Of a stretch of 64,000 nucleotides of DNA, positions 46,310 to 58,900 are shown piece after piece. This DNA comes from Gadus chalcogrammus (taxonomy: Eukaryota; Chordata; Actinopteri; Gadiformes; Gadidae). The translations under genes and the position numbers were made by a program. The stretch spans positions 25,700,111 to 25,764,110 of the forward strand of contig NC_079419.1 in the NCBI RefSeq assembly GCF_026213295.1, read 5' to 3'. Within the stretch, counting starts at the first letter, position 1. Every line of letters starts with the position of its first letter. The notes below the pieces were generated by a model. The model was given only the letters and a program-made list of their open reading frames with translations, made no database searches and was not told the origin of the DNA.

Positions 46310-46633
46310 AGGATGAGTTGGATGACACTGCACAGGTCTGGAACACACACACCATCAGGCCATCGAAAAAATCTTAACGTCCCCAGCGGTCGGCCGAACG
46401 TGATGTTTGCATTACCTGAACTCTATGGGACAAGAGACTTCCTTTCCCCAATTGAAGATGGTGATTTTCCACTGTGCAAAAATGAATGTATCTTTCGCCA
46501 GACCAAATCGCTTGATCCAGATCTATATGAACTATGCAACATCTTTATGGATGATTCCAATCTCACTCTAGATCCATATCAGGCAGTGAATTTGTGTATG
46601 CACCTCAGAGAGGCCATCAGGGCATGTGTGTAG
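46310..46633 (+). pseudogene. integrase-like gene, C-terminal exon
   Basis: After a TTTTAACAG acceptor the frame begins DELDDTAQVWNTHTIRPSK. A one-base slip in an A run is followed by NVPSGRPNVMFALPELYGTR, DFLSPIEDGDFPLCKNECIF and LCMHLREAIRACV then stop. By memory this resembles the C-terminus of multicopy fish proteins with an integrase core domain. The core is not present nearby. Confidence 0.5.
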
Positions 46634-47369
46634 GTCAGTATTTAGTTGTGTCTTGTGTTGAGCTTCGAAGTGGCAGGATTTTTTGGTCACATAAGTAATC
46701 CACCTTGCTGTCCTTTTCCTTTATAAGTTTCCTTTAAAGTCATAACTCAACATCTCTAGCTTTTGGCAAATGTTAAATTCCTTTAAACGATAGTTTAGAA
46801 ACACAGAAATGAGGGGGGGCTTTATAGACAAAGCCTGTAAAAAGTCAATCAAATGTGTATCAACAAATGTATCACCTTTTTCAGTTAGAATTGTGTTTAA
46901 CAAAAAAGGTAACTGGCTTCAGTAACTAAATGTGAATACTTATTCTGAGTCTTTCATGATAGAATATCATTGGATTTCAAATGATGGGACCAAAAAAATG
47001 GATGTATCTATCGAACTCTGAACTTCTGATGGCCAATCAGTACAAACATTGACATGTTACCGACAGAAAAGCATTTTGAAATTATCTGTGCATTTACAAC
47101 CTGTAGTTTCAAAGAGGGGTTAAAAAACGACAACACACGCTATTCATGTTTTTGTTGATACTGGAAAAAAATTTATCAGTGTAACTATATTGCTATCCCG
47201 TATGTGGAACTCTGAATAAACAAAAAATCGCCAAACAGGTTTGGTGCTGTTTCCTGATATTTTCAGGCCATATTTTTCACTGGCCATATTAGCTAGATGA
47301 AAAACGTAACAATGAATTAATAATTGTACTTCTTCAAGAACAATTGACTTAAATGTTCTTGTAATCAGA

Positions 47370-47620
47370 CTAGTATTACTTTTCATACCATGACAAGTTC
47401 CTGCAGTCTTCTTCTTAATGTCACATGATGTTGCTATGGTGTCAAGACAGCTGATTGTATACAGCAGTGGGTGCGGTCGTCCTGCCGGTTCAAGTAGGAT
47501 GACCTGAAACCTGTATAAAATCAGCTGGTTTGACACCACAGCAACATCATGTGACATTTAGAAGAAGACTGCAGGAACATTAACAATCAAAACATGTCAG
47601 GGTATGAAAATTAATACTAG
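47370..47620. repeat. inverted repeat (hairpin) of about 250 bp
   Basis: 47384-47452 (CATACCATGACAAGTTCCTG, CAGTCTTCTTCTTAATGTCA, CATGATGTTGCTATGGTGTC) pairs with 47529-47606 as an inverted copy. A loop of about 70 bases lies between. It is likely a small foldback element. Confidence 0.8.
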
Positions 47621-47639
47621 TTGTATATTATGTACACTA

Positions 47640-48092
47640 TCTATTATTATCTACACTAGTAGTTAGTTTCGTCGTCTGAGACGTCTCGCTAGCCTTCGTG
47701 ACACTCCTCTGGGATCGAGCTTTCAACAACAACCGCACATCCTCTTTCCTCACACGCAGTCCATGCTCCCTGCATCTAGCGTACATCCATCGGTACCCGT
47801 GAAGCTGTCCAGAGTACTGCAGTTGGTAGCTAATAAAATCCACCAGGACCGACAGGTCAGAGTACGCCTTGCGGCGAGAGTGTCCCCTATCTCGCAGTAT
47901 CCTCTTCAGATGTCTCTCACTTATGTGGAAGGCGTGCCTACTGGCAAATATTGATTTGTTGTCCGAATATTTGGGGCCAAGCTCAAAATAAACGATGATA
48001 AATCTCCCAAGCTCCATCGTTGTGGTTGTTAGTTTTTCCTCTGACCCGGAAGTTAAATTCCGACCCGGAATTTGGTTTGCGATATCTCGCAA
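47640..48092 (-). pseudogene. integrase-like gene, N-terminal helix-turn-helix part
   Basis: Open 151 codons on the minus strand. The likely start is the internal MELGRFIIVYFELG. HAFHISERHLKRILRDRGHS and RRKAYSDLSVLVDFISYQLQ look like a helix-turn-helix. YSGQLHGYRWMYARCREHGL and RVRKEDVRLLLKA follow, like the region before the integrase core in fish integrase-like proteins. It then loses similarity (RSQRSVTKASETSQ). It lies just inside the right arm, transcribed inward. Confidence 0.55.
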
Positions 48093-48573
48093 ACCAAATT
48101 ATTAGTTTTCTCTCTGCTTTTTTTTTTCAACCAAAATTATTTTTTTCCTCCATGGCTCCGTACCATTACTGCTGCTGTTGCCGTTGGACATCTGTTTTGC
48201 CTTCCCGCGTGAGAGTCAGGTATCCAACGAGAATGACGCACCAACTCGTTTGACCGCGATCTAGCATCTAGGATCGATTGCTCTTTCTTGGGTCCCCGGA
48301 TGTTAAAACTGAATTTCGTACATTGAATTTTGATGGTGACTTTGGCGGACTGAATTTTTGGACGTTGAAAATATTTGAGTTGAATATTCGAACGTTGAAT
48401 TTTTTAACATTGAAAAATAAAGGATATATTGAAAATGTAAAGAGTTAAATTCAGAGGCAAAAAATTCAGATAGGCCTAGGTTATTTCAGTGCATAAATAT
48501 TCAGTGCTTATAATTCAATGTGTTTTTATTTTCAAAACCCGATGGCACAGATTTACTTCCATAGAAACTCTTC

Positions 48574-48765
48574 TCATACCATGCTCGGAAGAAAGTTATG
48601 TTGTACCGTTTTCCCTCTATCCTTCGTTTGTTGGTTAATACGAATATCCGGTTTGTCTGGTCCAAGTTGTTTGATGGCTAATTCATCTTCAAAATGTAAC
48701 CTATCAAATGTTTTTTTTAACAGAGACTCGACAGTGTTAATCGCAGGTGCAACACCACTCGCCAT
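48574..48765 (-). pseudogene. zinc-finger hAT-type transposase N-terminus
   Basis: The minus strand starts MASGVAPAINTVESLLKKTF, then LAIKQLGPDKPDIRINQQTK and DRGKTVQ; after a one-base shift it reads WYEKSF at the edge of the 8.46-kb element. This pattern (LGPDKPDI...WYEKxxWL) resembles the start of TTF-type zinc-finger hAT proteins (ZMYM1-like). It appears cut by the element's insertion at GAAAC. Confidence 0.45.
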
Positions 48766-48845
48766 GTCTGCCGAAAGACGAAAGATACTGGCGGAATAAT
48801 TCGAGTTAAAACAACAACAGGCCTAGAATATGACCATAAGGCAGC

Positions 48846-49960
48846 CTGTATGGAGTTAGATTCATGCCACAACCCCACACACACACAAAACATGTTTTAC
48901 TCACACACAACGATTCACACACACACAAAACGTGTTATACTCACGCACAACGATTCACACACACACTCAGTGTGGTTTGCAAATACAAAACATCATTCAC
49001 AAACTAATGCATTTTGTTTTGCAAATAAGAAATCTATCAAACATAGACATCATGCTTCAGAAACAAAAATATCCTCCAAGTACAAACTAAAATCCTTCAA
49101 GTACAAAAAACATTTTTCAGTACGGAAAACTGAAAGTTGTGTGTGGATCTGAAGCAAGGCATTGCGAGAAACATACGGAGGGACGCGGTCGCTGAGCTGC
49201 CCTGCCCCAACATTGCATGACACGTTAAACTCACCCAGAATCGCCACCACCATCACCCAAAATTCAACAGACCAAAAATAGTTGGAAAGCCTACAGAAAC
49301 TATAGATAGTTAATGTGACAATCACATTATTAAAAATAAACTTGGAGCAATGATGTACTGAGGAACTATTTTTTTGGGAGCATGCTTTCGCAGGGAGTTC
49401 GCTGCCCCGCCTGCCCATACGGACGGCAGGCCGAAAATGAGCTTCCCCTATTTGAGTGAGTGGAATGTATGTTCACATTTTGGAAGCGTTATCTCCGTTA
49501 CGCTTATAGTCATCACTAATAATGTTTGCAAATAAAACACTTTTCTTTATCACAATAAGACCCACACTGTGTATGTACTTAGTATGGTTAACGTTGCCAA
49601 ATTGGGCCAGATTCCCGGCCCAATCTGGCAACACTGCAAAACAGCCGAAGTAAACTCACGCTCCCATGATGCACCAGGGCACGACGTTACAGTTGCAAGT
49701 AGAGTTCAAAGTTCAATGATTAACCATCAAAATAGGATCTAGCTGTGTGTTGTTGGTTGTCTTTACGGGGCGAAAACAGCTGCGCCAGCAGAGACAACAT
49801 CGTTTGATTCGCGCCGGTTAGTAAACGGAGCAGTCTGAGCATGGTGGAGACTTAAAAGGTGCATGTCCGCACAGTTAAGCTGGGAAAGGAAGGACGGCTA
49901 GCTGTTAGCCCGCTAGCGACAGGAGCTAACATTAGTGGGTCGGGGGAACGAAAACGGCAG
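48846..49960 (+). other. ubac1 upstream region
   Basis: 48880-48970 has two copies of an ACACACAAAACRTGTT unit with CA runs. Nothing coding from 49000 to 49590. 49592-49632 is a hairpin (GCCAAATTGGGCC/CGGCCCAATCTGGC). From about 49620 the DNA becomes richer in GC and CpG toward exon 1, as in a housekeeping promoter. Confidence 0.6.
49841..49901 (+). promoter_or_regulatory. two short upstream ORFs in ubac1 5' leader
   Basis: ATG at 49841 with stop at 49853-49855 (4 codons) and ATG at 49863 with stop at 49899-49901 (12 codons). Both precede the main ATG at 49963. They matter only if transcription starts upstream of 49841, which is not shown. Confidence 0.4.
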
Positions 49961-49962
49961 CT

Positions 49963-52900
49963 ATGTTCGTCCAGGAGGAGAAAATATTTGCGGTCAACGT
50001 GCTGAAGGTCCACATCTGCACCGCGGAGGGGACGGAGTGGCTGGAGGAGGTGACCGAGGACACCACCGTGGAGAGGCTCAAGGAGAAGTGTCTGAAACAT
50101 GTGAGTGAGGCCCTGTCATCCTGATCGTAGTCGGACAGGCCCTCCGTGTCACCTGTCAGGGTGGTGTCGATGGATACTTATTTAGTCTCCGGGTAGACCT
50201 GGCTATTTATAATGTACCGACTGGTCTCACTGACTGTGACTTTGACACTGACTCCCACTGGGTCCGAGGCTCCGCCCCTTTAATCACTATAAATACCCCT
50301 TAATCACCATATACATTCCTTTTAATCACTAGGGCTGGGTATTGCCAGATACCTCACAATTCAATTCAATTCGATTTTTTAGGTCTTGATTCGATTCGTT
50401 TTCTATTTGATTTGATATTGATCCACTCCATTGATCTATTTGATTTGCTATCGATTCAAAGTACGTGCAGATGACAAAAATACCTAAATATTATTTAGAA
50501 TTAACCATTTCAAAATGAATTAACCATTTCATTTAGGGATGCACCGATCCGATATTTGTATCGGTATCGGTGCCGATATTGAAGACATTTCTAGATCGGG
50601 TATCGGTGACAAATGGGCCGATCCATATTTAAAATTTTTTTTATTTTTTTTATTTTTTACGTTTATGTACATACTTGAATCCTATTCCTACTACCTTGCT
50701 GCTTTGATAATTGAATTTCCCACGAAAATGTTCTCACGGGATTAATAAAAGTGTATCAATCTATCTATTGGCTGATCTGTTCAGTTTCTATGCTGTGCGC
50801 TGTGAGTGACGTCATAAACAAGCAACACGCCGTGCGGAGCCTACAGTGCAAAATGGAGCGAGCAAAAGGATCTGCTATCTGGAGCTATTTTACTTTACCT
50901 AAGCCAGCAAGCTCCACGGCTACATGCAACAGATGTAAAGTAAATGTCCCGAGGGGTGGTACTAAACCTTCTAGCTTTAATACCACAAACCTTATAAAGC
51001 ACCTCCAAAAATGTCACGTGAAAGAGCACTCTGAGTTCGTGGAACAGAATAATCAAAAAGGAGGCGGCATGAAGCAGCTAACCTTAAAGGAAATTAAGGA
51101 AAGAGGAGAAAAGTTTCCCATGAATAGTGTGCAGGCATCCAGAATCACAGATAGCATTTTAAACTTCATTGTTATGGATGGGCAACCGCTGTCGGTTGTT
51201 GGAGACCACGGATTTCGAATGCTAATTAGCCACCTGGAGCCACGGTATAACATGGTAAGCCGAAAATATTTGTCCGAGACGGCTCTACCTGAACTGCATG
51301 GTAAAGTGTGCAAACACATATTGGAGATGGTAAAAGACGTCAAAGCTCTGAGTTTCACGACAGATATCTGGAGCTCTGACGTTTCCCCCGTGTCACTTTT
51401 GAGTTTAACTGCACACTGGCTGGATGAGAGTTTCGTGCCACACAGTGCAATGCTAAATGCAAAGAACTTTCGCGGTTCGCACACCAGTGACGCGATTGCA
51501 GCTACTCTAAAAGAAATGCTTGACAAGTGGCAAATTCCTTTAGATAAAGTCCATGTCATTCTGAGGGACAACGCAAGCAACATGCGAAAGGCGATGGACA
51601 ACATGAAGGTGCGTAGTTTAGGCTGCGTTGCACATACACTGCATCTCGTTGTCATCGAGGGACTGCTATCACAGCGCGCTGTGAGTGATGCCGTTGCAAG
51701 TGGGAGACAGATTGTTGGACACTTTAAACATTCCCCGCTTGCTTATTCACGGCTGCAAGATATCCAGCTTGAGATGAATCTTCAAGCAGGACGTCAAAAC
51801 CAGGTGGAATAGCACCTACTTTATGATCGCGAGTCTGGTGGAACAGAAACGAGCACTGTCTGCTTATACTGCTGACCATGACCTGCCCTCAACACTCACG
51901 GCAAACCAGTGGGCCTTGCTTGAAAAAACAATGAACTGTCTAGAACCGTTTGAGGAGGAAGGAAGGTGAGCTCAGCCACATCCTCCACTGCTGATGTTAT
52001 CCCAAGTGTCACCGATCTGAAACGTGTCCTCTCCATGGAAACCGAGGCTGACTCTGGGATTAAAACCATGAAAAGGACGCTCTTAGAAGCTGTTGACAAG
52101 CGCTTCAGCACCGTGGAAGACGAACCTCTGTATGTACTTTCCACACTGTTGGACCCAAGATACAAGGACAGGTGAGACTGTAAACTTTTTGTAAATTATT
52201 TCACTCTGTGAGAAAGATTATTTGACTTTACTAGAACATATAAATATTAAATATTATACAGACATTATAGATGTTACATACAGTAATAACATATTTAAAG
52301 TAAGGATAGCTGCTTTTTTTTTTTTCATTTCAAGAAGTAGTAGTAGTTTGTTGAATTTATAACTGAACCCAACATGCTTTATTTTTTCAGTTTTTTCACC
52401 AGAGCAGACTCTGCCAAGCGGGGGAAAGATGCACTGGCTAAGGAGCTGGAGGAAGATGTGAGGACCACCACTGCTGATGGAGCATCAACGGCTTTGGAGC
52501 CACCAGGAAAGGCCCCCCGAGTGGAAACAGCGGGAGCAGCAACTCCACGCAGCAGCAGCAGCATTTGACAAAATTCGGGGGGAAAGAGAAAAAGGTCCTG
52601 GTGCAGCAAGCAGCTCTAGTACTGCTGCACAATTGCATGGATATTTTACAGAGGAAACAATTCCTATCACAGATGACCCATACAAATACTGGGGAGTCAA
52701 CCGCCAGCGCTTTCCTGGCCTTGCTGCTGCTGCCTTAAAATACCTCAGTGCACCCTGCACTAGCGTTGAAAGTGAAAGGCTTTTCAGCACAGTCTCCACC
52801 ATCATGGACGAGAAGCGAAACAGACTCACTGCAGAGAGAGCAGAAATGCTTGCTTTCCTAAGCAAGAACCTGCCAGTGATGCTTAAGCCTGAGCTTGAGA

Positions 52901-55900
52901 AGCTTGAGAAATCTGCTGGAGCAGGTCACTGACACTGATACCTCAATTTTTTTTTTTTAACAAGCTAGAGAAGCTATTGTTTTGTTCAGATGCTTTTGCA
53001 CTAAAGGTTATAAAGATAAGATAAGATACCTGTTTTTTTGTATTTGTTTTACCAAGCTAGAGAAGCTATTGTTTTGTTCAGATGCTTTTGCACTAAACGT
53101 TATAAAGATAAGCTAAGATAAGATAAGATACCTCTGTTTTTTGTATTTGTTTTACCAAGCTAGAGAAGCTATTGTTTTGTTTACCAGGCCTACCTCTGTT
53201 TTTTTTTTAATGTTTACCAAGCTAGTGAAGCTATTGTTTTGTTCAGATGCTTTTGTTTATTTGCACTAAACTATATAAATTATTATTATTATATTATTTA
53301 TTTTGTTTTACATTGTATTTTGAATCTGTTTGCACCGACTGAACCAGTCACAATATATATTTATGATTACAATTGTTTTACTGGTGCATAATTATTTAAT
53401 AAATAAGTAATTCAATTAATTTACATCTGTTTATTTGTTTTTTGTTTTTTAAATAGGAAATGTTTAAGTCAAGTCTCATGATCCCAGTCTTTTCCCCTCA
53501 ATGAAACTTACAGTTTGTAGCCATAATTTCGCGCTGTTTTTCTATATCGGTATCGGATCGGTATCGGCCGATACTAAACCTCAGATATCGGTATCGGTAT
53601 CGGAGGTGAAAAAAGCGGATCGGTGTATCCCTAATTTCATTGTGCTTTAACTAGCAAAATGGGAATACACCATTGTTTAAAACTGTTCCTGAGCTAAACT
53701 TGCAACATAAAGGTAATCATCATAACATCGAAAAGTGTAAAAGGGCATGTACATTTAGCAATACTCGCTTCTAGATTACATTGACTGAGTATGCCTCATT
53801 TTGTGGAAATCACAAAAATTCTGAATCGAAATTGAATCGAGAACAAATAAATTGCAGTGCATTGATGAATCGATATTTTTAGCTAGCCCTATTAATCCCC
53901 GTATATATACCCTTTATTCACCCTGTAAATACCCTTTTATCACCCTTTACATACCCTTAAATTAAATTGGATCATTAGACGAAACCTTATGCAGCAAGGA
54001 CCACCACCGCGATACATGTGTCAATCAACCGGACCGGAGGTGTGTAGCGCTACCAACTACAAGGCCATCTAAACATTGTGTGCACACCTAGGCTGTTTCC
54101 CAATGTCAAGGAAGCATGCTCAACGGCCGCCCTTTTAAGGACGCTACGTCATAGAACGCCGACAAGCACTGTTCCAATGTTGAGAAGCCGCGCCATTTTT
54201 GCGTCCTTTGTTTTTGAGAATTCCGAGATTTTTCAAGGATGCATCGCTTCATCCTAGAAGAGCCAAAACTACCCACAATCCTCTGCGTTCACTGGGCGGG
54301 TTCTTGAAAATGGCAGAGCAGTACACGTTAAAATGAAGTGAAGTTATATTTATATTTTGTGCCGTATTGCTTTTTATAGATTCATCATGTTAATGCAAAT
54401 AATCAAGCCTAAAAGACCTGTGCCACTTTTCAAACGTTTTTGCAACTTAATGATACGTTGCTATATTTTGCATGGACGTAGCTGGTGTTAAACACCACTG
54501 TCACCAATGTCAATTTACTCGCTCACAAGATTACATTATTTATGGATGACTGTTCGTGTTGAATCGTTTTTTTTAGGGTCAGCCCAGCAAACGGAGGCTT
54601 TTGTGCGCCTTAGGGTGGCGCACAAACATTTTCACCGGTGGAAGGGATAGTCACAGGGACAGCCACTATCCAATGTTGTAAAATTAATGCACAACCGATC
54701 ATTTGCAATGTTTGTAATTTTGAATGAACGTATATAATTGTATTTTATATGATATACTTATGTGTTCAAAGCACTGGTAGATTGTAGGCATATATGAATG
54801 AATGAATCAGATCAGTTAAATAATATATCTAAATAAATACACGTTTATCATCTCTTTCTTTGTCTTTTCCCCCCTGCATAATAGTAATCAACCGTACTGT
54901 AAATGTGATGCATGAATTAAGTTCTCAGACAATTTCACTTAGTTTTATAAAAATTGAATGGATTTTCCTTTTAATAAAGACTATTCGATCAACCGCAACA
55001 AAGCTTTTGTGACTTCCCCAAAGAGGCTCCGTGCGAAGGAGACATGACCGTATTCATAATAGACAAAAGTCAAATAAATATCGATCAGCTTGATTGCTGC
55101 CATGTTTTATTCATAGGCGCACATGTGTTTACAAGCGGACACGCAGTATTAAAAAACGGAAGCGGAAGCGCTTCCACACTACCAAGTCGTTCCAAAGTCT
55201 GAACGTTACAAACGCTAGGAAGCACTCGAGCTAGCACTCTATTCTCGTCTCCATAGGACGCGACTAGCAAGGACGCGTCCTAGCAAGGCTGCAGCCTTCA
55301 CTTTGGGAAACAGCCCTAGACTATAGAGTGGCGAAGTCACGCCCCTTCCGGTAGAGCTCATGGGACCTATGAGATCGAAAAATATGAATGGGTGTCAATG
55401 GAGAGAAAATAATTATTTTCTGGTCCCAGTCTTTATATGCCCTGGATTACACATATTTTGTTTGTGGATTTAAATGATAATTTTTCATGCAAAGAAAATT
55501 AAAAATGTTCGTGAAGAACTTTGATAATTTTAGGTTTTATGTGAGGCCGCTTTGTGAACTACAGCTCTTCGCTGCTCTCGACGCATATGGTATACGTCAC
55601 CACACCCGCACATGGAACTCGGCACAGAGATGGCGATCTCTCTGCTCCACTTCACCACTTTTTTTCAAGGCGAGGATAAAAGCATAGAAAGAGGTGAAAA
55701 CCACTATAATTCGGGGCATGTGGAGAATTTTAGTTATGTGCCATCTCGATGTGCCTTGCACTCTATTCTCGTCCAATCTAAAATGATCAAACTTCTTCAC
55801 GAAAATGTGTAGTTTTATTTGCATGAAAAATTATCATTTAAATCCACAAACAACATATGTGTAATCCAGGGCATATAAAGACTGGGACCAGAAAATATCA

Positions 55901-58900
55901 TTGATATTTTTCGATCTCATAGGTCCCATGAGCTCTACCGGAAGGGGCATGACTTCGCCACTCTATTGACTGAAATCCAATGCATTGGTTCGAACTGGTA
56001 TTTGAATAAGTTGTGGGTGGGCATATCTGTGAGAGGTTTATTCAACCAGTGGGTTTTATTGTGTTGAATATGAATTCTGAAACAAAGTTGCATAATGAAG
56101 GTACAGTGGAAAGAATACGTTTATGCACCCATGCTAAAGTTGACTAAAAAGAGGAGATAAAAAAAATCATCTTTTGGAAATCGATCTGGATGCCTTAATG
56201 CTGCATTCGACACTGTAGACCATACAATACTTTTGGACAGGTTAGAAAACTGGGTGGGGCCAGTGCATTGAGCAAGTGAAAGACTGGATGTGCCGAAATT
56301 TCCTTCAGCTAAATGAGGATAAAACGGAGATAATTGTATTTGGTGCTAAAACGGAAAGTCTTAAAGTAACCCAACACCTTCACTCTCTGTCCCTGAAAAC
56401 CTCAATCAAAGCCAGAAATCTAGGGGTTATCATGGATTCTGATTTACATTTCGAAAGTCACATCAAATCAGTTACAAAATCTGCATATTATCACCTTAAA
56501 AATGTAGCAAGACTTGGAGGGCTCATGTCCACCGAAGACTTACAAAAACTTGTACATGCCTTTATCACTCGTAAGCTTGATTACTGCAATGGTCTCCTTA
56601 CAGGTCTCCCAAAACAAACTCTAAGGAAGCTTCAGCTTGTTCAGAATGCTGCTGCTAGAGTTTTAACAAAGACCAAAAAATTTGAACATATTACACCAAT
56701 TCTTAAATCGTTACATTGGCTTCCTGTAGGTCAGAGAATTGATTTTAAAATCATGTTGCTAACCTATAAATCTCTACATGGTTTAGGCCCAAAATATTTA
56801 ACTGATATGCTTCCACTACATAAGCCTTCTAGAACACTAAGATCTTCTGAGACCAATCTGTTAATTATCCCCAGAGTAAACACGAAACATGGGAAAGCAG
56901 GATTTAGTTACTATGCAACAAATAAATATGCAATATAAATAAATGTTCTTCATTTGCATAAGTATAGGAACCCCTATGTTCAATTCCCATAGAGGCAGGC
57001 AGGTTTGTATTTTTAAAGGCCATTTATTTCATGGATCCAGGAAAATATGCATCTTGATAAAGTCACCAAGGCCTTTGGAATTAAAATAGCCCCACATCAT
57101 CAAATACCCAGAGATTGGTATGGTTTTATTTCACTGGGTATGGTGAAGGGCCTCTGCATTGGGCATATGAGCAAGGATTGCGAGAAGCGCTTGACATGCG
57201 AGGTGTGCAGCAAAAACCTTCCCAGCGTCCTTCACATTAATTGGTGATAGAAAGCCACACAGACTGTAAACAGCCCAAGGAAACATGGGTGTGCACTGGT
57301 CTCTCCGCAAACATGTGGTCATACAGGGGCCGGGAGAACTGAAGGGATTCTATCCATCTGAACTACCGGCTCAGGTGTAGTCCAGCAAAGGAGACAGTCA
57401 TTCAAACCTATACATTCCTTGATCAAGGCAGTACACATGATGATGCCTGTAAGCACAGATAACATCAAAGAAGAGGAACTGGCTATGTGAGCGTACTTGG
57501 ATGGTATTGGTGTTCCTCGCGTCCAAGCTGACGTGGAGTTGTTGACAGGCACCAATGCCTCCAAAATGCTTGAACCCTGGAAAGTAGTAAACAGTCATGG
57601 AAATGGACCCCCATGCTGTTAGGATGGGTTACAATGGGCCCCTTTAAGGATGCAATGAGAAAGAAATGTGACAGTGGCCACCGTGCTGCCTCTGTTAAGT
57701 GGAAGTAGCAGCGTGGTTGGAGCGTGAAAACAAGGAACGTGAACAGAAGCAATGATTAGAGAGAGAAGAATAGAAAACAACTGAGTCAAGAGGAGGCCGA
57801 AATCAATTGCAACACAGTCGAACAGCAGAACTAGTTCAATGGAACAGTGTCGGTTCCATCAAATATCGTTGAGCCAACAGTGGATAAAAATAAATAATTC
57901 TAACTGTTTGAATGAATGCATTTGTTATAGCTTTATGCAACATTTCGGAAATGTGTCTAATAGAGCTGTCAAGCGATTAAAATATTTAATCGTGATTAAT
58001 CGCATTAATGTCATAGTTAACTCGCGATTAATCACAAATTATTTTTCAATGCTAAATATCCCTTGATTTTTTTGTCCCATAATTCTTCTCATTTTAATTC
58101 TCATGTTGAAGTGCATCGGCTTGCCTTGTGCAAATGATTTTTTATTGATAACAACATTGGCATATACTGATCAAAACAGGACGATACAAAAAAAGAGCCT
58201 ATAGTGCAATTAAACGACTGCTTTGAACAAATGTCATTTGAACATAGCAGTCAGGCTACTGCTTCTTTGTTTTGAGCCAAAGAAAAAAAAAAAAAAAAGA
58301 TTTTTTTCTTTTTTTTAAATAAAATAATTGCGTTAATCTCGCGATAATTTTTTTAACGCCGTTAATAACGCGTTTAACTGACAGCTCTAGTGTCTAATCC
58401 AATGTTTTGGAACAGTATGATCAAACCTAGCTGAGCCAGCTAGGTTTAGACTAAATGCATTTTTGTTATTGCTTTACCTCAATAGTAATACAGTTTTTAA
58501 TGAATGACTCCATCCATGCTTTGTGCTGTTCTGTTGTTTGTCGACTGGTTCTATGATATTTTGAAGTTGTTTGTATTTCTTGCAGTATGTGCACGGAAGT
58601 CTAGAAGACTTGAAAACACTGACACACCATAAACTTATCCATGCTGCTTCAGAGCGTATCCTCACAGACACTAAAACGGTCAACGATGAAAACATCAAAG
58701 ATAGAGGTATGCTGGTCCTTCTCCCTGTCATTTAATGTCACCGTTGCTACAGAAGTCAAGTAACCTTTCCATGCACTGCTATACTTGCTTAGACCCGTTT
58801 AACTGCCTTTGTAGATGTTTTGCTGCTGATAAAGAAAAGACCACCCCCTCCACCACCAAAGATGTCCGACATATCTGCAGATGAAAAGGTTTCCAGCTTT

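Larger units (their letters stand above)
40102..48563. mobile_element. 8.46-kb element with about 400-bp inverted repeats and integrase-like gene parts
   Basis: The left arm (40102 to about 40490) and right arm (about 48168-48563) are inverted copies at roughly 95% identity by eye, ending TATGGAAGTAAATCTGTGCC. GAAAC is found at 40096-40100 and 48564-48568, a likely 5-bp duplication offset by one base. Each arm ends inside with an ATG and SNGNSSSN codons. A C-terminal integrase-like exon (46313, +) and an N-terminal helix-turn-helix-like frame (48092-47640, -) lie within on opposite strands; the catalytic core is absent. Interior invaders: LINE, SINE, hATs, palindromic MITE. The superfamily is not certain; Ginger-like integrase elements are one possibility. 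Confidence 0.65.
50534..53633 (+). mobile_element. inner hAT transposon with exact TSD ATTTCATT
   Basis: 3100 bp. Ends TAGGGATGCACCGATCCG and CGGATCGGTGTATCCCTA, flanked by ATTTCATT at 50526-50533 and 53634-53641. The subterminal region repeats GTATCGG and CGATA. It encodes a nearly full transposase. Confidence 0.93.
50330..53891. mobile_element. outer hAT-type element, TSD TTAATCAC/TTAATCCC
   Basis: Ends TAGGGCTGGGTATTGCC and AGCTAGCCCTA, with 7 of 8 bases duplicated (50322-50329, 53892-53899). The arms are rich in ATTCAATTCGATT and GAATCGA motifs. It carries the inner hAT; without it only about 460 bases remain, so it was itself a MITE. Confidence 0.85.

Noticed and set aside
48850..49152. 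Thr/His-rich frame upstream of ubac1
   Set aside because: Driven by CA-rich tandem units; no conservation signal visible.
58839..58860. Proline run in ubac1 exon 3 as a frame error
   Set aside because: Human UBAC1 also has a proline-containing segment after IKKR, and flanking phases agree.
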